Shown here: positions 1-9,105 of the stretch, piece after piece | Layout of the letters: each line of letters begins with the position of its first letter | How positions within the stretch are numbered: position 1 is the first letter of the stretch | Source of the DNA: Corythucha ciliata | Taxonomy: Eukaryota; Arthropoda; Insecta; Hemiptera; Tingidae | Direction: 5' to 3' | Assembly (NCBI GenBank): GCA_038030265.1 | Contig: CM075938.1 | Coordinates: 16,779,009-16,843,008 of the forward strand | Length of the DNA: 64,000 nt | Program-made: the position numbers and the translations under genes | The notes under the pieces: generated by a model | Database searches by the model: none | What the model saw: only the letters and a program-made list of their open reading frames with translations | What the model was told of the DNA's origin: nothing

Positions 1-592
1 GTGGCCGCGAGAAGATCGGTGGTCCGGGCGTCGTGTTTATGAAGTGAGTGGTTGAGTGGCAAACGACGCGATGGGTTCCTGGTGGGCGGATGAGTTGGGG
101 ATATTGGGATAATACGTCGTGGAAGGGTGAATGTTCCGACAGTAAGTTGGTGAGAGCTTTGACACTAGATTGGCTTGTAGAGCACGTGATGCAAGGCGTT
201 GAAAGGCCTGTGACTGAGTCGATGAGACGGTTGTTCGTGCAATCCGGGAGTAGAGAAAAGTTGGCCAAAAAATCCGAGCCAATGATAGGGACTTCAACGT
301 CGGCGATGATGAATGACCACGTGAAGTCGCGTCGAAGACCAAAATCAGGTCGGAGTTTGAGATAACCGAACGTTGAAATCGGAGATTTGTTGGCGGCGAT
401 CATGGTGAAGTCGGTGCGAGGATGGCGGCCAGAGAGAAGACGTCGTGGAAAACATGACAAATCGGAGCCCGTGTCTAGTAGGAAAAGTTGCTTAGATAGA
501 CGGTCGACGATGAAGAGGCGGCGTCCACGAGTGAGGCGATCAGTCGCTGCTAGTACTGATCGCCGTTGGTGTTTGACGCCAAAAACGAGCAT
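1..592 (-). pseudogene. Ty3/gypsy pol, protease to start of RT (partial)
   Basis: A minus-strand reading frame stays open from about 592 to the left edge, so its 3' end lies outside the window. It reads as the start of a retrotransposon pol. The aspartic-protease active site LLDTGSDLSC has its catalytic Asp codon near 473-475. The second conserved protease block, PIIGSDFLANFSLLPD, lies around 260-290. Near the left edge the frame enters the linker that precedes reverse transcriptase (HRVVCHSTTHFINTTPGPPI). The protease would process the Gag-Pol polyprotein inside the capsid particle. It lies directly downstream of the gag remnant, in a different frame. This piece has no stop, but the gag next to it is broken, so the element is probably dead. 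The family assignment rests on motifs read by eye. Confidence 0.85.
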
Positions 593-1434
593 GGACGTGT
601 GCATTTAGTGGCGTTGTCACCCCAGCGTCGATGATACCAGCAAGTCGTCTGGGCAGCAGGTGATGGGCTGCGGGATCGGTTCCGATGATGCCTGGTAGGA
701 CTCGACTGACGTTGGCGGGAGAGTGGTGGATGATGCGTGGTGGCCAAGTGCTGCGTAAGCGTAGTCAATTGTTTGCATATAGTTTCGAGAAGCCGAACGC
801 TGTGATCGGTGGGGGGTGCGGAGGCGATTGCGTTGACGGAAGAAATTGGATTGGGGGGGGGGGTGATGAAGGCAGTTGAACCTCTACGCTCTTGTCGGCG
901 GTGAGTGCCAGGCGGTCGAGTGGTAGGTATGAAGACGTTGAGTCCAAAGCGTCCGAAGAAAGTCGTCGTGGACCGGAGGCGGCCCTGCGAGAGACCTCAA
1001 ATGGCGCAGGAATTGCGGTCACCGAGTTCCTCTTGTGTGAGGAGTTGACGGACTCGTTGTCCATCAGAGAGGGAAAGGCGATCGATGATTGTGGATTTGA
1101 GTGTCGTGTAGGAATTTTGAGGGGGTGTTGCCGTTACGATATCTTCCACTTCACTGATGATTCGTTCGTCGAGTTGGGAGACGAGGTGAGTGTACTTCGT
1201 GATGCCAGCGAGAGAAAATTGGGCGTCAACTTGGGAGAACAACAAGGCAGGTTTGTCTCTCCAGAAAGTGGGTAGTTTGTTGGCGACGCGGTTAACGAAA
1301 GCAGGTGTGTCTCGACCATTGGTTCGATCGGAGGCCCCTGGAAGTAGATGCTGTTGGAGCCGTTCTATCTGGGCCGTGACGTCATCGTTGTGTCGACCAT
1401 AGCGATTGACTAGTGGCGGGGCCGACGTTGGGCG
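560..1434 (-). pseudogene. Ty3/gypsy gag remnant with zinc knuckle
   Basis: Minus-strand capsid-like gag of an arthropod-type gypsy element. The frame opens after a stop at 1435-1437. It shows the family's capsid core: PTFWRDKPALLFSQVDAQF, then AGITKYTHLVSQL, then RVRQLLTQEELGDR at about 1010-1040. A TGA at about 997 ends that frame, and the expected continuation QFLRHLRSLAG appears in another frame just beyond. At least one more shift follows before LPLDRLALTADKSVEVQL. A Cys/His knuckle, CWYHRRWGDNATKC, is encoded at 601-642. Gag would form the virus-like particle and the knuckle would bind RNA. With two or more frameshifts this copy cannot make a full Gag. I recognise the family as the DUF7041-type gag from memory; a profile search would settle it. 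Confidence 0.82.
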
Positions 1435-1454
1435 TTAGTAGTTGTGGGTCACCA

Positions 1455-2160
1455 ATAAAGGGTCTTTCGACCGTGTTTTTTTTTTAGTGTTGAAGACAAG
1501 GTTGAGCAAAATAACTTTTTATTTCTCCTGAAATCAACTGAAACTAAAAATTGGAATTTCTTTTTACACGTGTCAGAGAAAATAAATAAAATGACGAGGA
1601 TTCTTTGCCGCCACAATCGTAATGCCATCGCACTTGTCTCAACCACTATACTACTCCCGCCTGGAACACGGACACCTGGGTCCTCAACGTGTTGCTCTCC
1701 TTCAGCGTCAAGTTGGGTAGGTAAATTCTGGCTCCTGACCCTGCCCCACCTCTACTTCCAACCTGGAATCGTCCATGAAATCGTTTGGGTCCTCAACGAT
1801 GGGTTGGGTTGGGTACTCAATGCTCAACTTGACAGGGATTGATTGAAGTTGAAGTGAACCCCTCAAACTTTGTCCCCTCATCCGAGTCTTGGATACGCAA
1901 TCTCGTGCATTGATTTCTCTAAATTTGGCCTGTTCTCCTCACCTCCCCACTTTTCTGTTAGAACTCTCTCCGCTCAACCAGTTCATTACAATTGGCTACC
2001 CTCATTGCCTTCACTTTCTTCTCTATAGGCTGTAGAAGTGGGTTTCCAGGGGCGTTGGCGACCTCGGAGTCGAAGACCACGTGAACTGTTCTGTTATTAT
2101 TCCCCTCGAAGTCCCCCACCATCAATAACAGACATTATAGCAAAATAACAAGTATTTACG
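1455..2160 (-). other. possible gypsy leader/LTR region, unresolved
   Basis: If the gypsy element is read on the minus strand, its leader and 5' LTR should lie here. At 1446-1460 the minus strand reads TTGGTGACCCAC, the kind of sequence that often marks an LTR-leader junction and primer-binding site. I cannot define the LTR because the other LTR is outside the window. Several copies of TGGGTCCTCAACG-like words occur at 1677-1816. No gene is seen. Confidence 0.25.
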
Positions 2161-4290
2161 AGAAAAAATATCAAATTGAGCGAACAAATTGAAACGTACG
2201 TGGCCTGCAAACAGTTGATGTCCATCAGGCTACCGGAAAGATTCACTCAAACCGTTTTACTACAAAGAACAAATAAAAATAAATTTAAAAAAGTAAAGAA
2301 ACAGCCGAAGGCAAAAAGCGTACATCACTGTCCAACTCAGACCTCGACAGACCAATTACTTTTGGGAATAGATTTGAAAAGGGGTGGGGACATTTGGAAA
2401 ATAACATTTCACAATTTTCCATTTTTTTCTCTCTTCGTAGTAAATGAACGCTCCATCTCCTCACGAAACGAAAGTCTTCATTACTTTTTCACAATATGGG
2501 AAAGAAACTCTTCCACTTAGTTTATTTCTCTGCTTTATGTGGTGAGTCCTAAAAAGGGTATACATAGAAACAAAAAAAAGTGTTTAAATTAAAAGATCAA
2601 AATAGACGACGCAGAAAATGGCTGCACTATTATTCTTTCCTAGATGAGACTTAGCTCTTGAACGACGAGTAAAATGAAATAATAATGTGACAAGTTCAAA
2701 TAAATACCCTCAACAGTACCGGTAAATTGTTGGACGCAGACCATTTATAAAATTCTGACACGTGTCCTGTATACTCGTAACATCGTAAGCCTTTATCCAT
2801 TTCCTCGCCCCCCCCCCCCATTGTCCAGGTTCTAGAGAGATTTTAGCGAAAAAAAGAGAACTAAAGAGGAAAGAAAAAAAAGGCTTAAGTGTGTTCCGAC
2901 GGATATCTTGGCCAAGTAAATACGCACAATCGATTTCCCTTCTCTACGTTTTGGAACCGTCTTTAGCAGCCGAGAGGAAAAGAGGTATTTAACTTTCTTT
3001 CCTTTTGTTCAACTTTTCATTTCGCTCAGAGCCTCTTCTGCGAAATAAGAACGTTTTACCTGTTTTTTTATTGCTGTATGTTTTAGAGTTGATTGCAAAA
3101 TAAAATTGAACAGAAAGGGAGCTTCCGACCCGCACAGCCCAAGACGTCGTGCATGCTGTAGCCTAGTTTGTCCCTGTTCTCTCGGCTACTCGACGGTGTT
3201 TGTTTTCATTGCGCCATACCGTTGTTCAAGTTGCTAATAAGTAAATAATACGCCCCCCTACACAGGGTTGAACGTAACAATTTTAGGCGAGTAAGGCGAT
3301 GTCGATCAACTATCTTACTATAAGCTGTTTACAAAGCTCCGGTACATGCATTATTCATGGAGTTGATTATCACAACCATACCCTTCTGACAAAGCCTAAA
3401 AAAGGTTGATTTTTCTAAACGGATTAAACATAAAGGAGTGGGGATTAAAACTTATCTCAGATGCCACCTCACAATAAACAGATAATTTTTGCATTTCAGG
3501 CATTTAATGAGGTGTCTAAAGAGCTCATTGAAACGCATAACACGCGTGTGACCTTAACACCGGCGGTTTTCAAGAAGAAGCTTATAGCATTCAAGAATCA
3601 CAGAAAGCGTGAGAACAACAAGAGACTTCACTTTCATTTCTCGTCTCTATAGTCATTCTCCTTCCACCTCAAACCATATAACCAAAATTCCCTCGCGAAC
3701 ATTCGTCCGCAATGAAGAAAGCTTCCCAACTTAATTTATTATGCGCTTTTGAAACAACGGAATTATCTCATTTTCCCAACTGTCGACAGGATATCATTCC
3801 AGTAACGAGCTCTGAGTAACTTTTACTCGAGAGCTTTTCAACTTTCATCTCTAATTCTCTCCCACCTTTTTATGCGAAATGGCTGCATGTGTAAGTATGT
3901 TGATTCAACTTGAGATAGCTGGGAGAAAATGCGGTGGTTGCCACAATGGGGGGAGAGGGGAAATAGGTCAATAGAATTTTACACTTGGTTATAGGAGAAA
4001 TACATCAACATTCAACAAAATCATACTCTCAACACTGCATGTGAGAACACACACAATGCGACGTTGGCACCCCCCCCCCCCCCCAACAGTAAAATTTATT
4101 TTCAATGCTGGCGCGGGCTTTCCCTAGTGAACTATATCAGCATAACATCAGAGACTGATAAATAGCGTTTCCCCACAATGTTTGCCGTAAATTTGCGTCT
4201 TTTATTAATTGTAGCCGTGCATAGGTCCTCTGTGAACCGCGAATTAGCGCATTTCCTGAAAATTTAGCCTAACGACCTACAAAAACTGGA
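2161..4290. other. no recognised gene; AT-rich unique sequence
   Basis: I see no recognisable gene here. Poly-C runs occur at about 2811-2819 and 4071-4084. Two short frames (2176-2520 plus and 3461-3652 plus) have no recognisable motif and I treat them as chance. Confidence 0.4.
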
Positions 4291-5303
4291 TATTAATTTT
4301 TTTTGTTCATATTAGCCACTAAGTTGCCAGAAAAAATCTTGAATTGGTAGTTTTTACCCCACGAAAAAGGACCCGAAGCTTGCAATTTTGCCTAAATTAA
4401 CACCTGATGAACAGAAACTTTTGATTTCGTCGATATTCAGCCACGAATCTTGCAATTTTGTTCAAATTAGTGCCCCGAATATTCCAGTTTCGGGTAATCC
4501 TTGGCCTTGGTCTAATATTGGGTCTGAGTTCCGCCGCCTCACAAGTTGTCTCCAAAGTTGAATTTTGCTTTAAGACCATAAAATTGCAATTTCACCGAAA
4601 ATAAAACCCAAAACTGTCAATTTCACGTGTATTCAGCCTGCAGAAAAATTGCAGTAACTGAAATTATGGCGTGCAACAAGAGGAATCACGAATATTTTGC
4701 GAGGAAACTTCTAATTTCCCGGAGATTTGCCTAAGAAATGTTGAAACTTTGCGGCTATTCGTCAGACTTTGAGAGCTGTCGTGGCAGTATCACTGACATT
4801 GAGAGCTGGAACTTGCCATTTCACGAATATTCAGCCAGTGAACTTCCAATTTCAATGATATTTGCCTTCAAAATGTTGCTATTTTGCGTCTGCCTTGCTC
4901 GGGATTCTTGGTCTTTAAAAAAAAAAAATCGAAACTTTCAATTTCACCAAAATTGAGAGGTGAATCTCATGCACAATATCACGATTGTTAAGTCCGAAAA
5001 ATCTCAATTTCGGAGATAGTTTCTTTCAAAACGTTGCGGCTATTCATCAGAAGACTTTGGGCGCTATCGTGGCCTCTTAGTCCGAGCGACACGATTGCCA
5101 AGGAAAATATCCCAAAACACGAAATTTCTCTAAAATAAAGACCAAGTAGAAACTAATAATTTCTCGGGAATTAAATACTGGAAACCATCAATTTCATGTA
5201 TAAAATAGACCAGAAACTGACAATTCCACAGGTTAACAACTCAGAGTGCTGTAATTTCATGGCTATATGTTTTGTCATGCCCTGGGTCCATAGTCAAAAG
5301 CAA

Positions 5304-5353
<50 letters not shown>

Positions 5354-5470
5354 AAGAAATAAATAAATAAATAAATAAAGGCCCCAAACTTGCTATTCAA
5401 TGTGAAGGGTGAGACTATCTATAGGATATTTGGTCCCGAAACTTACAATTTCACAGATATTTTCCTCCTA
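4290..5470. repeat. degenerate repeat field, family A
   Basis: The stretch is built from many diverged copies of words such as GAAACTTGCAATTTCAC and ACGAATATTCAGCC, recurring roughly every 30-45 bases. Examples lie at 4415-4450, 4610-4640 and 4815-4860. The same words return at 39490-40010 and 60610-61370. The short frames in this stretch run through the repeats and are not genes. Confidence 0.7.
5305..5351. repeat. poly-A tract followed by (AAAT)n
   Basis: About 47 consecutive A, then GG and a short AAAT run to about 5379. It could be the tail of a retroposed sequence or simple slippage; nothing upstream is recognisable. Confidence 0.9.
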
Positions 5471-5689
5471 ATGAAGTAATTTTCTCCATTTCTCTCCTAT
5501 TTACCTATTTCTCTCTGTTTTATCTGAGACGTGACGTAAAGCTAGGGTTGCCAAACCTCAAAATTTGACAGAATCGGGACAAAAGTTTCAAAGTCCAAAA
5601 TCTTTCTGGGACAAAAAAGAAAAAGCCGGGACACTCGACTTGAGGTGTCTTGCTGCCGTCATAAAGGGCACTCGCGAAGAACGAGCTTG

Positions 5690-5766
5690 AACAACTCTAG
5701 CCACAAGAAGCTCTATCCATAAAATGCTATAACCACAAAATATTCTAACCACAAAACGCTCTAGCC
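5690..5766 (+). repeat. ~17-bp minisatellite (AACCACAAAATGCTCT)
   Basis: Diverged copies of AACCACAAAATGCTCT. The same unit resumes at 6609-6720 right after the LINE fragment and again at 8235-8410, so the LINE appears to have landed inside the array. Confidence 0.75.
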
Positions 5767-6608
5767 TGGTTTGTGTCTTGTCCCTGGGACTAATGGGTTA
5801 GGTCATTAATGTGACCCTTTCCCATTGTGAGGAGGCGATAATTGACGTATGACGTGGGATGGCCCGACATGTGCAAGACCGGGTTCTCGACTGTCCCGCC
5901 CGTTGGCTGTTGTCAGATGGCCACTCTGACAACACTCAGCGTGGATCCCGTGAAGGTTGTCGTTTTACAGAGGTGCAAGTAGGTGGTCGGATGGCACTCT
6001 GAGAAGAGTGGATTTCCCCGCTCCATCTCAGATGGAGCAAGACGGATCGTCGCTCCGATGGGGGAGTTTGTATAAAGGTAGGGGGGGCTCTCACGACGAG
6101 TCTCGAGGAGATTCGTGAGCGTGATCGTGAGCGGGGGCATGTGTGGGCCGCGAGGATTCTAGGTGTTGTCTCCGGTTGGCCCAGGTCTGGGAGAAGCGTG
6201 CGAGCCATCGAGTATTCTCGCGGGTGGTTATGGTGAAACCACTGCAAATGCCAGTGGCTGTGCGGACGTCGTTGTAGAGGTGACAATCGAAGAATACATG
6301 GGAGGCCGTATCGTCGACTAGTTCTCCACATGGGCACAGAGGGGAGTCGCGTCGGTGGAAAAAGAGTAAGCGACAGTAGAAGGCACCGATTTGAGTAACG
6401 ATTTGAGACTCCGCAAAGGAATGCCGCCACCACCTCATCTGGAGTCGTTCTGCTACAGTCGGGAGAAGGCTGTGGGTGTGCCGAGCTGTAGTGCCCGTGT
6501 CCCAGCGCTGTTGCCATAGTCTTTGTAGGCCATCTTTGGTTACGGGACCCGCCATGGAGGGTCCTGAAGCCGGGCGATGGTCTCCAGCAGTTCGGAGAGG
6601 GGTCCCGA
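5767..6608 (-). mobile_element. 5'-truncated non-LTR retrotransposon (R1/jockey-like), 3' end
   Basis: This is a GC-richer block between two pieces of the same minisatellite. The minus-strand frame 6091-6555 (154 aa) encodes the C-terminal part of a LINE ORF2. It has a Trp-rich stretch (LQRLWQQRWDTG), then RLLFFHRRDSPLCPCG, then a Cys/His motif of the form C-x-C-x9-H-x4-C. That motif is typical of the tail of R1/jockey-type ORF2 proteins. No reverse transcriptase is present, as expected for a 5' truncation during target-primed integration. The 3' untranslated part runs to about 5767. The inserted-into-array position supports both boundaries. It is a dead copy. Confidence 0.8.
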
Positions 6609-6720
6609 ATAAAACGCTCTAACCATAAAACGCTGTAACCACGAAATCCTCTAAAAAACCCAAAGTGCTCTAAACACGAATGTTTCAGCTAAAAAATGCT
6701 TCAGCGAAACAAAAAGCTCC
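6609..6720 (+). repeat. ~17-bp minisatellite, second block
   Basis: Continuation of the AACCACAAAATGCTCT-type array interrupted by the LINE fragment. Confidence 0.7.
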
Positions 6721-7144
6721 ACATTGAGAGAAAAAATGAGGCCTTCGGCGGTGAAAATACCACCGATCTTCTTCGAGTAACATTCTCCGGTGATGTTCGG
6801 TAGCCTTTTGTTCGGTATAAAACCGCCGAATACAATTTCGGTACTTTGCTTCCGAACTTCGTCTTCAATGAGCCTATGTTCGGTCTCGGAGTTCTCCGGC
6901 ATATCTCCAGAAGTTCGGTGGCTAGTCCCTTGATATCAGTGAGCAATCAATCATGATCGGAATCCCGACCCTTTTGGGTCGGGAAACACCCACCGAAATT
7001 CAGCGAGGGTGGAATGAGTCACCACCACCAGGCCTGTACTTCACAGTGAAGGTCAAAAAAGGAGAAGCATTGCTCCACAAACTATAGTACACTTCAGGTG
7101 GTATAGTTGTTGTCTCTCCACATTAATTGTTTTTATTTCTTTCA

Positions 7145-7192
7145 GTTCTTCGTCAAATCGATTTTCGGCCTGTCTAGGCCATCATCAGGACC
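7145..7192 (-). ncRNA. hammerhead-ribozyme-like motif (left arm)
   Basis: This is the inverted copy of the 7322-7369 motif, identical over the 48-nt segment by eye, read on the minus strand. It carries the same extra U. Confidence 0.4.
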
Positions 7193-7321
7193 ATTATTAA
7201 AATAAGCTTTCGTGTGTCTTCCACACTCGTTGACTTCCTTTACTATTTTCATTAAAATCGTAATTGGCCATGTTGTCGTGGAGTTTCCACGACACCATGG
7301 CCAATTACGATTTTAATGAAT

Positions 7322-7369
7322 GGTCCTGATGATGGCCTAGACAGGCCGAAAATCGATTTGACGAAGAAC
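7322..7369 (+). ncRNA. hammerhead-ribozyme-like motif (right arm)
   Basis: The motif reads: stem I start GTC, core CTGATGA, one extra T, stem II GGCCT/AGGCC with loop AGAC, core GAA, then a self-complementary AATCGATT stem III, a TTT cleavage triplet, then GAC closing stem I. This fits a type I hammerhead with a very short stem III. Against it, the extra U after CUGAUGA is non-canonical and stem I pairs over only about 3 bp before mismatches. Activity is unknown. Confidence 0.4.
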
Positions 7370-8234
7370 TGAAAGAAATAAAAACAAATAATGTGGAGAG
7401 ACAACAACTATACCACCTGAGGTCTGAATAACTCCACGACAACATGGCCAATTACGATTTTAATGACTATAGTACACTGTTTAAAATGCTTGTATTATCC
7501 TTAGTGGGGAATAAAGTACATAGCACAATGTACAAGTAAAAGGGAATAAATTACATAATCTGAAAACTAGGCTCACAAAAAAATGCATTCAATCATGCAG
7601 CACCACTATTATAATGTTCTTGAAATAGGTTCATCCTTCATGATAGTCAGGAAGCGTCGTAAAACTCGATAAAAATTAATTACCTACAACGAACTACACC
7701 AACCGAAATAATAATTTTAGTACTTGCAAATAACCGATACTTTCTTACGATCACCCAACACACACAATCACCACCTGAACACTGACTGAACTCGTGCTCT
7801 CCTCTCCCCAACCCAGTTAGAACTAGAAGCTTCATTCGTTCGTCTCGCTCGCTTGGCGTGGTTACTCGGTGGATAGCCAACGACGATGGGCTACTTGTCG
7901 TTGTTTACCGATGCTCAGCTGAGGATCGTCCGACGTTCAGTAAAACAACTACCGAAATAATGTCACCGATCTTCAGTAAATTTTATTCGGCGTGTCATCG
8001 AATTTTAAGCCACCGAAGAAATAGTTCAGTGGAGAAGTAATTTCTTCTGCGGTGAAAGTTCACCTACGTTCGGCTGTACGACCGCAGAACGCTCAACCGC
8101 AGAACCATCGGCGGTAATTTTACAATATGGCTGCCTTCTTCGGTGAAGATTAACCACCGAAAAAATGGAATTCTCCACTGAACGAATTTTTCGGTGGAGA
8201 GTGAGCTGTTCGGTGGTGTTTTTTTTTCTCAGTG

Positions 8235-8410
8235 CACAAACCACCAAATTATCCCCCACTAAATGGCTCCAACCACAAAATTGAGCACAAAATGCTCTAA
8301 ACACAAGTTGCTCCAACCACAAAATGATCCAACCACACAAATGCTCTAACCACAAAATGCTCTAATCACAAAATTATCCAACCACAAAATGCTGTGACCA
8401 CAAAATGCTC
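8235..8410 (+). repeat. ~17-bp minisatellite, third block
   Basis: About ten diverged units of AACCACAAAATGCTCT, with variants ATTATCC and GATCC in place of GCTCT. Confidence 0.8.
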
Positions 8411-9105
8411 GTTCATCGTCCAGGTTGCGTGAAGTTGGCCCGACACGTACAGTTTTAAAGCCCCGTTCACAAGACCTGTGCTATGCTTCTGAAGAGTCTA
8501 TGCAACCAATCAAATTGCTTCATTTTTCGAGGGAATAAATATGTTTGGTTGCATAGGCTCCACGGAACGCTAACATAGAGCTTGCGAACGGGCCTAAAAA
8601 GTATTCGCAACGGTGAAAAAGAGAATAAAATGACTGATCAAATGAATAGGGCGAATTTCATTTATTATCCTCATGATGTATCAGGGCTGGTGATATTCCT
8701 AATTTTTTTTTTTTTTTTCCGTCTTGAACAAGAATCTTTGCTCATGCGCAATATTCATTTTTGAAATCTTGAAGGAAGTATTGTTCTTGCTGAGAAAGTC
8801 TCGGACTTGGTCTTGCATAAAAAAACTAGCCTCGGCCTTGGTATTTTTCTTGTTCTTGCAGCACGAGTCTTGCGAGACTGCAAGAACCAATTCTAAACAG
8901 GGTAGGTTCTCGCGCATCTTCATTCTAAGAATTAAATTATTATAATGAGTGATCAATGTCGTTTTTTAGATGTAGCAGAGTCGTTTTTTAGTGTCGAGCA
9001 GAATCTGGGACAAATTGCGTCCCAGGGTGACCTTGCCTGGGACGCAGGACAAAATTAGCCAAACCGGGACTGTCCCGGGTTCCCCGGGACGGTTGGCAAC
9101 CCTAG

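Larger units (their letters stand above)
7094..7466. mobile_element. Penelope-like pLTR pair: large inverted repeat with hairpin
   Basis: Arms 7094-7192 and 7322-7420 are near-perfect inverted copies of about 99 bp. Between them, 7250-7318 is a hairpin with 33-bp arms and a 3-nt loop. A third copy of the hairpin arm follows at 7432-7466. Each outer arm carries CTGATGA, a GGCCT/AGGCC stem and GAAA, the core layout of hammerhead ribozymes known from Penelope-like elements. No GIY-YIG or RT coding is nearby, so this would be a terminal-repeat remnant only. The Penelope assignment is inferred from this motif. Confidence 0.55.
6720..8240. mobile_element. candidate element with TTCGGTGG-rich ends
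   Basis: At 6720-6740 the sequence reads CATTGAGAGAAAAAA, and at 8220-8240 it reads TTTTTTTTTCTCAGTG, roughly inverted. Just inside both ends the words TTCGGTGG and CCACCGAA recur many times (6745-6930 and 7900-8220). Repeated subterminal words plus short TIRs are a common layout for DNA transposons. No transposase is recognised. The interior holds the inverted repeat at 7094-7466. No target duplication was found. Confidence 0.4.
5541..9105. mobile_element. candidate composite element with 13-bp TIRs
   Basis: The left end reads CTAGGGTTGCCAA and the right end reads TTGGCAACCCTAG, which are exact inverted repeats 3.5 kb apart. Sequence just inside both ends shares GGGAC-rich words. This resembles the ends of some hAT elements. 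However, the flanking 8-mers (CGTAAAGC and GTGGGGCG) do not match, so there is no target duplication. The interior is a nest of other repeats with no transposase. It could be one old element or two unrelated ends. Confidence 0.4.

Noticed and set aside
2176..2520. 114-codon plus frame
   Set aside because: Low-complexity Lys-rich start, no family signature.
5541..9105. Definite hAT element
   Set aside because: Matching ends but no 8-bp duplication, so left as a low-confidence candidate.
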